This document shows, in pieces, positions 54,797 to 63,562 of a DNA stretch of 64,000 nucleotides. Numbering within the stretch: position 1 is the stretch's first letter; each line of letters starts with the position of its first letter. The DNA comes from Acinetobacter shaoyimingii (GTDB lineage: Bacteria; Pseudomonadota; Gammaproteobacteria; Pseudomonadales; Moraxellaceae). The notes under the pieces are model-generated. The model did not search any database, was not told the DNA's origin, and saw only the letters and a list, made by a program, of their open reading frames with translations. The DNA is taken from contig NZ_CP049801.1 of the NCBI RefSeq assembly GCF_011578045.1, positions 248,001-312,000 of the forward strand, in the 5' to 3' direction. Made by a program: the position numbers and the translations under genes.

Positions 54797-57172
54797 ATGA
54801 CTGACTTAGTTCAGCAGTTGGCAAAAGAAATTGCCGTACGTCCAAACCAAGTAGAAGCTGCCATTAAGCTGATTGATGAAGGTTCTAGTGTTCCATTTAT
54901 CGCACGTTACCGTAAAGAAGTAACTCAAGGCTTAGACGATACTCAATTGCGTCAACTCGATACGCGCCTAACGTATTTACGTGATTTATTTGATCGCCGC
55001 GAAAAGGTGATTGAATCACTCAAAGAACAAAATAAACTCAATGATGATTTACTTGCTCGTGTTAATGCAGCAGAAACTAAAAATGCATTAGAAGAAATAT
55101 ACGCACCGTACCGTCCTAAACGTACAAGCAAATCATTTAAAGCAAAAGAAGCAGGACTTGGTCCAATTGCTGACAAAATTTTGAATGAACAGGTTGAGCC
55201 TGCAGAAGCTTTGGCTGGGTTTAGTCATGAAGACTATCCAGATGTCGATAGCCAATTGGATGCAATTCAGCACATCATTATTGATGATTGGGCGCAAAAT
55301 ATTGCACTCACCACTGAGCTTAAATCGATTTTTGCGAAAACAGCAGTATTAAAAAGCTTGGTTGCGAGTGAAGAGAAAAAAGAAGTCGGTAAAAAATTCC
55401 GTGATTACTTCGATTTTTCTGAAAATCTCAATAAAGTTCCATCACATCGTTTATTGGCCATGCTTCGTGGTCGTCAAGAAAACGTACTTGGCTTAAAAGT
55501 AGATGGTCAAGATGATCAACCACTTGTGCGCGTTGAAACAGAATACAATTTAGAAACGGTTCAACCTCAAGCACGCCAAGATTTCTTAAAGCAAACTGCG
55601 AAATTGTTCTGGTTAGGCAAAGTTCGTCCAAGTATCGAACATTCTTTGTTGACAGAAAAACGCCTTGCTGCAGAAGCTGAGGCAATGGATGTATTTGCTG
55701 AAAATCTACGTCATTTATTGTTGTCAGCACCTGCGGGCGCGCGTACAACCTTAGGTGTTGACCCTGGTATTCGTACAGGGGTGAAATTGGCTGTTGTGAA
55801 TGCATCTGGTGATGTATTGGCACATAGCACGATTTATCCATTTGCACCAAAAGAAGATAAAGAAGGTTCTATTGCAGAACTAGCACGTCTTTGCCGTGAG
55901 TTTAATGTTGACCTGATTGCCATTGGTAACGGTACTGCAAGCCGTGAAACAGAAGCAGTTGTTGCTGAGATGATGGCAGCAAATGCGGATCTCAAACTGA
56001 CACGTGTTTCTGTATCAGAAGCGGGTGCATCGGTTTATTCTGCTTCAGAATTGGCTTCACAAGAATTACCAGATTTAGATGTTTCGATTCGTGGTGCAGT
56101 GTCTATTGCACGTCGTTTACAAGATCCGCTTGCTGAGCTGGTTAAAATTGACCCTAAATCGATTGGTGTTGGTCAGTATCAACATGATGTCAACCAAACA
56201 GGTTTAGCAAAAACACTTGAAGCGGTTGTTGAAGACTGTGTGAACTCTGTAGGTGTTGATGTGAATACTGCATCTTCAGCGATTTTGGGTTATATCGCAG
56301 GTTTAAATAAATCGATTGCACAGCAAATCGTAGAATACCGTAAAGAAAATGGTTCTTTTGAAAATCGCCAAGCATTGAAAAATGTACCTCGTTTAGGCGA
56401 GCGTACCTTTGAACAAGCAGCAGGTTTCTTACGTATTCAAAATGGTTCTGAGCCACTTGATGCATCAGCAGTTCATCCTGAATCGTATGCATTGGTGAGC
56501 AAAATTGTTGAAGCAAAAGCGACTACAGTAAAAGACATCATTTGCAATACTGAAATCATCCGTCAGGTAAATGCTGAAGAGTTTGTTGATGACAAGTTTG
56601 GATTGCCAACCATTAAAGATGTTTTAGCTGAACTTGAGAAACCAGGTCGTGATCCACGTCCAGAATTCCGTACAGCAAAATTCCGTGAAGACATTACTGA
56701 AGTGAAACAACTGACTGAAGGTTTAACTTTGGAAGGTGTGATCACCAATGTGACGAATTTCGGTGCATTTGTGGATATTGGTGTTCATCAAGATGGTTTA
56801 ATCCATATTTCTGAATTGGCCAATGAATTTATTTCAGATCCGCACAAGATTGTGAAACCTGGTCAGATTGTTCAAGTGCGTGTTTTACAAGTGGATGTTG
56901 AACGTAATCGTGTGAATTTGTCGATGCGTCCAGAAGGTTCTGAAGCCCCAGCTAAAGCACCTCGCCAACCACGTCGTGAAGCAGCCAATGGTGAGCAACG
57001 TGCTGAGCGTAAGCCTCAAGCGAAGCGTCCTCAACATGCACGTCCGCAATCAGATCGTCCACAAGGTGATCGTCCGCAGCGTCAAAAACCACAAAATGCT
57101 AAGCCTCAAGAAGCGAAAATTGGTGGTTTAGGTGCATTGTTATTACAAGCAGGGATTAAAGGTTCGAAGTAA
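54797..57172 (+). CDS. tex: Tex family transcription accessory / S1 RNA-binding protein
   Basis: A 791-residue Tex protein: N-terminal helical region, YqgF-like domain (near residues 320-450: GVDPGIRTGVKLAVVNASGD), helix-hairpin-helix region (ASSAILGYIAGLNKSIAQQI and KNVPRLGERTFEQAAGFLR) and S1 domain (GVITNVTNFGAFVDIGVHQD). A basic Gln/Pro/Arg-rich tail follows. Tex binds RNA and RNA polymerase-linked complexes in gene expression and stress survival. I use ATG 54797; a GTG at 54782 in the same frame is possible. It ends at a strong terminator. Confidence 0.95.
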   Translation: MTDLVQQLAKEIAVRPNQVEAAIKLIDEGSSVPFIARYRKEVTQGLDDTQLRQLDTRLTYLRDLFDRREKVIESLKEQNKLNDDLLARVNAAETKNALEEIYAPYRPKRTSKSFKAKEAGLGPIADKILNEQVEPAEALAGFSHEDYPDVDSQLDAIQHIIIDDWAQNIALTTELKSIFAKTAVLKSLVASEEKKEVGKKFRDYFDFSENLNKVPSHRLLAMLRGRQENVLGLKVDGQDDQPLVRVETEYNLETVQPQARQDFLKQTAKLFWLGKVRPSIEHSLLTEKRLAAEAEAMDVFAENLRHLLLSAPAGARTTLGVDPGIRTGVKLAVVNASGDVLAHSTIYPFAPKEDKEGSIAELARLCREFNVDLIAIGNGTASRETEAVVAEMMAANADLKLTRVSVSEAGASVYSASELASQELPDLDVSIRGAVSIARRLQDPLAELVKIDPKSIGVGQYQHDVNQTGLAKTLEAVVEDCVNSVGVDVNTASSAILGYIAGLNKSIAQQIVEYRKENGSFENRQALKNVPRLGERTFEQAAGFLRIQNGSEPLDASAVHPESYALVSKIVEAKATTVKDIICNTEIIRQVNAEEFVDDKFGLPTIKDVLAELEKPGRDPRPEFRTAKFREDITEVKQLTEGLTLEGVITNVTNFGAFVDIGVHQDGLIHISELANEFISDPHKIVKPGQIVQVRVLQVDVERNRVNLSMRPEGSEAPAKAPRQPRREAANGEQRAERKPQAKRPQHARPQSDRPQGDRPQRQKPQNAKPQEAKIGGLGALLLQAGIKGSK

Positions 57173-57187
57173 TCTTTGAGCTTCAAA

Positions 57188-57216
57188 TAAAAAACCGCCC
57201 AATGAGGCGGTTTTTT
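57188..57216. terminator. Terminator after tex, shared with the convergent RES operon
   Basis: AAAACCGCC with GGCGGTTTT and a T run. The stop codon of the convergent RES gene starts two bases beyond it, so it can serve both strands. Confidence 0.85.
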
Positions 57217-57217
57217 A

Positions 57218-58273
57218 TTAGTTAGGTTCATGCTGAAAAGAAATATCTCGGATTTTTATGAAAGATACAGGTGTTGAGGTGTCACAATAACAATGTGCAT
57301 CATCAAATAGGACAATATTAAAACCCTCACCATACGAGCTATTAAAAATAATTCCATCTTTATTACCATGTGTCTTAAAAAACTCAGTTATAAATTGAGT
57401 AGGAATATATTCTTTTTGAGAGTTATTCGGGAGTACTGGTAACGCGAGTTCATTTGCAAAGGTTTCAAGTAGGCTAACAAGTTTTAGAATATCGGTATAG
57501 TCTGTAGATGATAGAGATAAGAAAGATATATTTTCTCTAGGTGTTCTTAAATCAATTACATTCAAAGCTTTGTTAACACAGAATTTTGCGATGGAAATAG
57601 TATCCCCGTTATTTGGTCTGATTTCTTTAATACATATACTTTCGGTTTGTGCTAAGTAAAGATAAGAAATACCGTATGGATTAGCTCTACCCAATGTTGC
57701 TAGAGAGGGTGAAGGGGGCTTACCCATTTGGCTATGAGGTAGCACTGTAGAGCTTATTCTACCTCGGTAAAATTCTTCTAATGGATGGAGAGGGAGATTA
57801 AGCTGTTCAATAAGTTGTTGAAATGTTGTGTATAGTTCGCCATTTCTTAAAAATGCTTGTTGATAGATAGGGGTTTGAGGAAAAAATCTATTCTTATGTA
57901 GAATTTCATTTTTGAACTCAATCCATTGTTCATGCATTTCACTTGTGTTTACTGATTTATATTTTTTTTCAAAGAGTTCTCTAAAGTCAGAAAGTAAATC
58001 AGACTTAATGCGACTTATATTTGTTTCTTTTGCAAAAACTCTAAAGTCATTATCTAGGATATCAATGAACATTTCCCCATCATCATCTTCATCTAACATA
58101 TCGGAAAGTCCTTCTAAAGTTGAAGATAACTCAGCGATTAGAGCTTCGAGTTTTATAGTAGCAACTCTATTTGCATTGCAATAATGACAACGACCAATGT
58201 ATTGATACCCAGTAATTATTTTTTTTATAGTGTCATCATGAAAACACTCAACACAGCATTGGGAATTACTCAT
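57218..58273 (-). CDS. RES-domain protein with N-terminal zinc ribbon (probable NAD+-targeting toxin)
   Basis: A 351-residue protein. Residues 6-32 form a CC-x2-C ... C-x2-C zinc ribbon (CCVECF, GRCHYCN). The RES domain covers about 160-345 with the expected Arg/Glu/Ser-type landmarks: EEFYRGRISS, TLGRANPYGISYLYLAQTES and IKEIRPNNGD. RES toxins such as those of the Xre-RES systems break down NAD+ with phosphate. Here the partner is not Xre but two sce7725/sce7726 family genes. The start overlaps the upstream stop in ATGA. The gene is A+T-richer than tex, consistent with acquisition. Confidence 0.8.
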   Translation of the reverse strand: MSNSQCCVECFHDDTIKKIITGYQYIGRCHYCNANRVATIKLEALIAELSSTLEGLSDMLDEDDDGEMFIDILDNDFRVFAKETNISRIKSDLLSDFRELFEKKYKSVNTSEMHEQWIEFKNEILHKNRFFPQTPIYQQAFLRNGELYTTFQQLIEQLNLPLHPLEEFYRGRISSTVLPHSQMGKPPSPSLATLGRANPYGISYLYLAQTESICIKEIRPNNGDTISIAKFCVNKALNVIDLRTPRENISFLSLSSTDYTDILKLVSLLETFANELALPVLPNNSQKEYIPTQFITEFFKTHGNKDGIIFNSSYGEGFNIVLFDDAHCYCDTSTPVSFIKIRDISFQHEPN

Positions 58274-59187
58274 CTGTTGACCTCGAAAGGTACTGATAAG
58301 AAATTATTTATAGTTTCAATATGATGTTTTATTGAAATTTTTTTAATTTGTCCTAAGCCTGGAAAATGCTCAATTTTATGTAAATATTTAAAGTTATTTA
58401 AAGCATTAGTATTTGTAAAAGGAATTTTTCCTTCGTTAACTTCATCTATTAGTAAACTTAAAGCTTCAATAAATTTAGCGCCTGGATTAGTTGGCGTACC
58501 ATCATCAGTTGATGAATAATGTCTAATAAATAGTTCATCAAATCTATTCTTATCTATATAAGAGCAATGTATTGTAACAACATAAGCTGGACCACCATTT
58601 TCATTAAAATCATCTCCTGTAATGGTGTAGTCACTAAAACCTATTACATTGTTTTCTTGAGTGAAATAACTATGAATGGATGAAAATTGAGATTCTTTAG
58701 GGTAATCAGCATTTTTTTTCTGCTTTCTAAAAAAGTCTTCATATATAACTTTATTATTAATTAATTTTTTTACATTGGGATTAACATCATTTTGGATGAA
58801 ATTAATCATAGACTTAGTTGAAAAATCAATAATTTTATTATCAATCCCTTTTTGTATGAAAAGACCAAAGCTACCAATACCTAAGAAATCCTCATAGTTT
58901 TTGGTTTCTTGATTAATGGAATATAAAACTTGATAACTAATAGATTCAAATTTATTCAATGCTATAAATAATTCTTCTGAGCAATGTGAGTATTCACCTA
59001 TTGATGGATTGATAATAATATAGGGCTCTATACTGTTTTTGTTAAGATGCTCAATTGTTTTAATTAGTTGTTTTATATCTTTTTTTACAGGTTCTATGAC
59101 AGGTGTGAAATACTTTAAATTTAATTCTGAAAGTTCTCTTAATGCTAGAAGTTCATTTAACTTCCCTCTCAATATTGGGTAATACAT
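58270..59187 (-). CDS. sce7725 family protein (beta-protein-like)
   Basis: A 305-residue protein that I recognise as the sce7725 family. The start MYYPILRGKLNELLALREL and the segment YFTPVIEPVKKD are typical, as is the later YVVTIHCSYIDKNRFDELFI. The family is related to the Pfam beta_protein group first seen in phage; function unknown. It almost always pairs with an sce7726 gene, as here, where the two overlap by 35 bases. It probably binds or recognises a phage or nucleic-acid component, but that is inference. Confidence 0.72.
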   Translation of the reverse strand: MYYPILRGKLNELLALRELSELNLKYFTPVIEPVKKDIKQLIKTIEHLNKNSIEPYIIINPSIGEYSHCSEELFIALNKFESISYQVLYSINQETKNYEDFLGIGSFGLFIQKGIDNKIIDFSTKSMINFIQNDVNPNVKKLINNKVIYEDFFRKQKKNADYPKESQFSSIHSYFTQENNVIGFSDYTITGDDFNENGGPAYVVTIHCSYIDKNRFDELFIRHYSSTDDGTPTNPGAKFIEALSLLIDEVNEGKIPFTNTNALNNFKYLHKIEHFPGLGQIKKISIKHHIETINNFLSVPFEVNR

Positions 59188-60037
59188 TTCGTTCCCTCGA
59201 TGAAAAAATTTTTATGAGATTTTGTAGATCATTTTGTCTAAATTTAAAGCTAATTAATGCATTAGTCAAAGAATATGGTAAAGAATTAATAGCAAATGAA
59301 TGATTTTTTCTAGCTGATTTTAATGTGCTTAGTAAAGCTTTTTTTACTAATTTTGGATCTTGTTGTTTTATAATTTTTTCGCACAAGTCATAAAGTCTAG
59401 TATTCGGAACTTCGATTTTCAGTCCATAAAATTTTTCAGCAATTGATTTATATTCTTCTTTTCTCAATGATTTCATGATTAAGGAAATATCCAATTCTTC
59501 TGTTATAACAGGTTGCCGTATTGTTCTTAATGTATTTTGATCCGTTAATACAATTACACCAACTTGCGGAGGTGCTAAATGTAAAATATTTTCTAACATT
59601 GAAAATGAACAAACAACATTAACCTTATCAAATACTTTTAAGAAAGAAGATAATTGGTTATCTAATCTTAAAAGACTATCGTATTCAGTTTTGATTTCAT
59701 AACAGGTGGAGTGGCCATTTAAAAGAACAAGATCAGCTATATTAGAGCCGACACGGAATTCGGAAAGAAGATTTGAAGTACTAAAAGAGTGTCTACCAAG
59801 AAAAATTTTTCTAGCAATAATATTTTTATAAATATATTCGTTACGATAATTTTTACTTAGTATGTGGTAAGCATTATTGTAAAGTTCATCAAATGATTTA
59901 ACTTCAAAATAATTAGCAATTTCGAAAAGTTTGATCTTTTCTAAGGTTAAAAGATCATTGCAAGCAATAGCATTTAAACAATTGCTTGTAAAAAGCTTTG
60001 CAACTTCTCTCTCAGAAATCATAGTGTTTTTAATCAT
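59153..60037 (-). CDS. sce7726 family protein with PD-(D/E)xK-like nuclease motif
   Basis: A 294-residue protein of the sce7726 family. The block NEYIYKNIIARKIFLGRHS leads to EFRVGSNIADLVLLNG and CYEIKTEYDSLLRL. This gives Asp102, Glu114 and Lys116 in the spacing of PD-(D/E)xK nucleases. The C-terminal third is helical. It is the first gene of the three-gene operon. Start ATG 60037 or 60022; neither has a clear ribosome site. It could be a nuclease effector or a nuclease-like recognition subunit. Confidence 0.75.
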   Translation of the reverse strand: MIKNTMISEREVAKLFTSNCLNAIACNDLLTLEKIKLFEIANYFEVKSFDELYNNAYHILSKNYRNEYIYKNIIARKIFLGRHSFSTSNLLSEFRVGSNIADLVLLNGHSTCYEIKTEYDSLLRLDNQLSSFLKVFDKVNVVCSFSMLENILHLAPPQVGVIVLTDQNTLRTIRQPVITEELDISLIMKSLRKEEYKSIAEKFYGLKIEVPNTRLYDLCEKIIKQQDPKLVKKALLSTLKSARKNHSFAINSLPYSLTNALISFKFRQNDLQNLIKIFSSRERNVLPNIEREVK

Positions 60038-60058
60038 GGATTAATAGGCACATTGTAT

Positions 60059-60088
60059 AAAAAACCTCCCATTTAGGGAAGTTTTTTT
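60059..60088 (-). terminator. Terminator of the small membrane-protein gene at 60097
   Basis: AAAAAACcTCCC with GGGAaGTTTTTT (one internal mismatch) and five-base loop; A and T tracts on both sides allow bidirectional action. It isolates the sce7726-sce7725-RES operon from upstream transcription. Confidence 0.8.
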
Positions 60089-60096
60089 ACAGCTAC

Positions 60097-60411
60097 TCAT
60101 CCATTAATCATGGGCACAATCCAACTGGTGATAATCAATAAAATGCCAAAATGCCCAATTTTGCGAGTGATTTTGACTACAGGCGGGACATCTTGAGTTA
60201 ACACAGAAGGGTCTTGAACACTCTGTTTCTGTAATCTCTTGTTATGCCAAAGAAAGACTGTTAAATCGATGCAAATGAGGAGCGTGCCCACATCGGCGAC
60301 AAGATCCATGATTTTGGTTTGATCTAGAGAAATACCGAGAAAAATTTGATAGCTGAGATAAATTGCAAATGCAATGCTGGCGAATTGCAGAATGTTAAAA
60401 AAAGTACGCAT
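60097..60411 (-). CDS. Small membrane protein of unknown function
   Basis: A 104-residue protein with two to three hydrophobic helices (LQFASIAFAIYLSYQIFLGI, LVADVGTLLICIDLTVFLW, and a third at the end HFGILLIITSWIVP). A basic loop with KRLQKQS lies between. I do not recognise a family. It faces the SulP gene divergently across 340 bases. Confidence 0.65.
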   Translation of the reverse strand: MRTFFNILQFASIAFAIYLSYQIFLGISLDQTKIMDLVADVGTLLICIDLTVFLWHNKRLQKQSVQDPSVLTQDVPPVVKITRKIGHFGILLIITSWIVPMING

Positions 60412-60750
60412 AGATTTGTTACAACAAAAATGAATTGAATTTATAGCATGCTTAAAAAAAAATCGTCAATTCATGTGAAAGTTGATCATAAATAATCATT
60501 TTATTTACAAAGTTTTATCTTCATATTTTTTAATCTTAATCTAATTTTTATCAGCATGAACACTACGATAATTATTTATGTTTCTCATTATTTTATGTAA
60601 TTGTTAGACAATGCAATTGATGATCATTTTCTCATAAAGTAGAGTAAAACAACCTATAAGTGTGATTTAAATCGCATAAAATGAATGATTTTTCTTTATT
60701 TGATAGTTGAAAAATCACGTAACTTTCATCAATGGATGAGCAAAATAATA
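60412..60750. other. Divergent promoter region before the SulP gene
   Basis: An A+T-rich spacer of about 340 bases. The reading frame of the next gene is open back to 60685 but that extension has no ribosome site. No structured element was recognised. Confidence 0.5.
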
Positions 60751-62934
60751 ATGTCTGAAAATGTTTTGGAAAAAAGATTTTACCCGAATGACCTTCTCTC
60801 TGGTTTAGTCGTATTCTTAGTCGCACTTCCATTATGTTTGGGTATCGCCAGTGCATCTGGTGCACCACTTATTGCAGGTGTGATCGCAGGTGTGATTGGC
60901 GGGATCGTGGTGGGCTATCTCAGCGGATCGCATATTAGTGTATCTGGTCCTGCTGCTGGACTTGCCGCAATTGTATTATCGCTGTTGAGTCAGCTGGGTG
61001 GAAATTATCAAGCCTTTCTCTTCTGTTTGGTTTTAGCGGGTTTATTACAAGTTGCATTTGGTATTTTTAGATTAGGTTCATTTGCCAACTTTATTCCCAC
61101 CAACGTTATTTTAGGTTTGCTGGCTGCTATTGGTATTATCCTTATTCTCAATCAGATTCCTCATTTAATTGGGATTAAAATCGATTTATTAAAACTGCAC
61201 TGGCGTGGTGGGTTTGAGACGTTGGCGCCACATTTTGATTATGGTGCAGGGCTGATTGGTTTATTGAGTATTTTGCTGATTTTGGTTTGGGATAAAACCC
61301 CACTGAAAAAGACCCAATTACCTTCAGCGTTAATTGCGGTCATCTTCGCTGGAGTGTTGAATTATATTTTTATTCAAACCAATTCAAATCTTGTTGTGCG
61401 TAATGAACATCTGATTGATCTGCCCAATGTCTTTTCAGACTCAGAAACCATTTTTAGTTTCCCTGACTTTTCTTATTGGAATCATGCAGTCATTTATACA
61501 GGTGCAATTACCTTAGCAGTCGTAGCTTCAATTGAGACGTTACTGAATTTGGAAGCGGCCGATAAAATGGATCCGCAAAAAAGAGCATCACCACCGAACC
61601 GTGAATTGTTTGCACAAGGTATAGGCAATACTTTTTCAGGTTTAATCGGCGGCATGCCAATTACATCGGTCATTGTACGTAGTTCTGTGAATGCAACAAG
61701 CGGATCAAAAACTAAATTTTCAGCTGTGTTTCATGGTGTGCTATTGGCAGTGGCATTGGTGTTTTTAACACCCTTAATGAATATTGTGCCTTTATCTGCA
61801 CTGGCTGCCATTCTGATTCTTACTGGTTTTAAACTCGCAAGCCCTATGCTATTTAAGCGTCTATACGGTGAAGGCTGGAAGCAATTCTTACCATTTATTA
61901 TTACGGTGATTGCAATTATTGCGACTGATCTACTGATTGGTATTATGGTGGGGCTGGTGATCAGCTTGATCATCATTTTACGTAATAATTTGCGCCGCGG
62001 TGTGCGAGTGATTCATGAAACACATTTGCATGGCAAATTAACCCGCATTGAGTTGGCACCAAATATTTCTTTTTTAAACCGAGCGGCTTTAGTGTCTGCT
62101 TTGGAAAAATTAAAACGCGGTGAGCAAGCGGTAATTGATGCTTCAAACACCTATTACATTGATCCAGACGTATATTCGGTGATTAAGGATTTTAAAGAAG
62201 GTTCAGCAGTCACTAAAAAAATTGATTTGAAACTGATTGGATTTAAAGCGCATTATCCTGAAATTGTTGAAGATGAATTGGATATCAATGTCAGTACGCA
62301 GGAAGTACAGCGCCATTTAACGCCTGAGCAAGTGTTACAGCTGCTTAAAGAAGGCAATTATCGCTTTGTAAATCATGAGCGTTTGCATCATAACATTGCT
62401 CGTCAGATTCAAGTCACGTCGCAATCGGGGCAACACCCATTTGCTGCAGTATTGGGATGTATGGATTCTCGTGCACCGACAGAGCGTATTTTTGATGTCG
62501 GTATTGGAGATTTATTTAGTCTTCGGATTGCAGGAAATATCGCAGGTGAGAAAGTTTTAGGTTCTTTGGAATTTGCTTGTAAAAGTAAGGGATCTAAATT
62601 GATTGTGGTGCTAGGGCATACAGACTGTGGTGCAGTCACGGCAGCTTGCCAACTGTATGAGCAAAAGAAAGATATTACTCAACTCACTGAGACACCCCAT
62701 GTGCAGTATTTCTTGAAACCCATTATGGATGCAGCAGATACAGTGACCAAAGAACAACCGGGTTGTCATTTAACCAGTAGCTTTGTACATGCGGTGACCG
62801 TACTCAATGTTCAAAATAATATTCGTTATATTTTGCAAAATAGTGATGTTTTAAGAGCAATGGTTGAGAAAAATGAAATTAACATTGTCGGTGCGATTTA
62901 TGATGTGCATACGGGCAAAGTCGATTTTATGTAA
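60751..62934 (+). CDS. SulP-family anion transporter fused to beta-carbonic anhydrase
   Basis: A 727-residue fusion. Residues 1-420 are a SulP membrane domain (VFLVALPLCLGIASASGAP, SGPAAGLAAIVLSLL). A STAS-like region (about 440-520) follows and then, from about 540, a beta-carbonic anhydrase: zinc ligands in LGCMDSRAPTERIF (Cys near 569) and LGHTDCGAV (His/Cys near 622-625). Such fusions probably import bicarbonate (or sulfate) and equilibrate it with CO2 at the membrane. ATG 60751 preferred; ATG 60736 is possible. Confidence 0.92.
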   Translation: MSENVLEKRFYPNDLLSGLVVFLVALPLCLGIASASGAPLIAGVIAGVIGGIVVGYLSGSHISVSGPAAGLAAIVLSLLSQLGGNYQAFLFCLVLAGLLQVAFGIFRLGSFANFIPTNVILGLLAAIGIILILNQIPHLIGIKIDLLKLHWRGGFETLAPHFDYGAGLIGLLSILLILVWDKTPLKKTQLPSALIAVIFAGVLNYIFIQTNSNLVVRNEHLIDLPNVFSDSETIFSFPDFSYWNHAVIYTGAITLAVVASIETLLNLEAADKMDPQKRASPPNRELFAQGIGNTFSGLIGGMPITSVIVRSSVNATSGSKTKFSAVFHGVLLAVALVFLTPLMNIVPLSALAAILILTGFKLASPMLFKRLYGEGWKQFLPFIITVIAIIATDLLIGIMVGLVISLIIILRNNLRRGVRVIHETHLHGKLTRIELAPNISFLNRAALVSALEKLKRGEQAVIDASNTYYIDPDVYSVIKDFKEGSAVTKKIDLKLIGFKAHYPEIVEDELDINVSTQEVQRHLTPEQVLQLLKEGNYRFVNHERLHHNIARQIQVTSQSGQHPFAAVLGCMDSRAPTERIFDVGIGDLFSLRIAGNIAGEKVLGSLEFACKSKGSKLIVVLGHTDCGAVTAACQLYEQKKDITQLTETPHVQYFLKPIMDAADTVTKEQPGCHLTSSFVHAVTVLNVQNNIRYILQNSDVLRAMVEKNEINIVGAIYDVHTGKVDFM

Positions 62935-62949
62935 GATATTCATTTGATT

Positions 62950-62982
62950 AAAAAAGACCTTCCGATGAGAAGGTCTTTTTTA
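62950..62982 (+). terminator. Terminator of the SulP-carbonic anhydrase gene
   Basis: AAAAAGACCTTC with GAAGGTCTTTTT and a six-base loop, 16 bases past the stop. Confidence 0.88.
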
Positions 62983-63009
62983 TCGCGATTATTTTTTAAT
63001 GGTTTGATG

Positions 63010-63381
63010 TTATTGAATTAAACATTCTACAAGAAAGCTAAAAATGACCATCACAGTTCCAATTTTGGTTATGAGAAAACCATGGCGTTTCTGTGTTTTG
63101 ACATTGTCATACTGTTTTTCTTCGATATTGTTTAGTTGGTTATCTTGCTTAAAATCTTGCTGTTTAAGATTGTGAGATTTAAGTGTGCCAGAATTTAGTG
63201 TTTCAGGTTGAAGCGTGCTTAGATTCAGATTCAAAGCAATATCAAACGATATCATGATTAGGCCGATCAAGATTATGCTTGAAAATGAAAAAACAGGACT
63301 TTGACCTAGTGGGAAAAAACCAATAAGCCCCAAGATTACAATGATCAATAAAAAAGCTTTAGCCAGCCACAAACTTTTCAT
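63010..63381 (-). CDS. Small membrane protein with polar middle
   Basis: A 123-residue protein. Two hydrophobic helices at the N-terminus (LAKAFLLIIVILGLIGFF; FSFSSIILIGLIMISFDIAL) are followed by a Gln/Asn/Lys-rich loop of about 45 residues and a third helix at the end. No family recognised. The loop repeats short Leu/Asn/Gln units and may be unstructured. Confidence 0.6.
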   Translation of the reverse strand: MKSLWLAKAFLLIIVILGLIGFFPLGQSPVFSFSSIILIGLIMISFDIALNLNLSTLQPETLNSGTLKSHNLKQQDFKQDNQLNNIEEKQYDNVKTQKRHGFLITKIGTVMVIFSFLVECLIQ

Positions 63382-63503
63382 TATCCCAGCTCGTTTCGAA
63401 TTTTGTTCTATTTTGGAATATATTTCTTAAGTGAATATTAAATTATCATTAATTGTTGATTTTTGAAAACATTTATTTTTTTAGGATGGTATAAATTGAA
63501 AGT

Positions 63504-63533
63504 GTAGAGATGCTCAATGGTGAGCATCTCTAC
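63504..63533 (-). terminator. Strong hairpin after the SDR gene (probable terminator)
   Basis: A perfect 13-base-pair stem (GTAGAGATGCTCA with TGAGCATCTCTAC) and ATGG loop, 29 bases past the stop of the leftward SDR gene. The following T tract is weak (CACTTTCAATTT), so it is less certain than the others. Confidence 0.55.
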
Positions 63534-63562
63534 ATTGTGTGAATGGAAATGGATAGTGTTGC

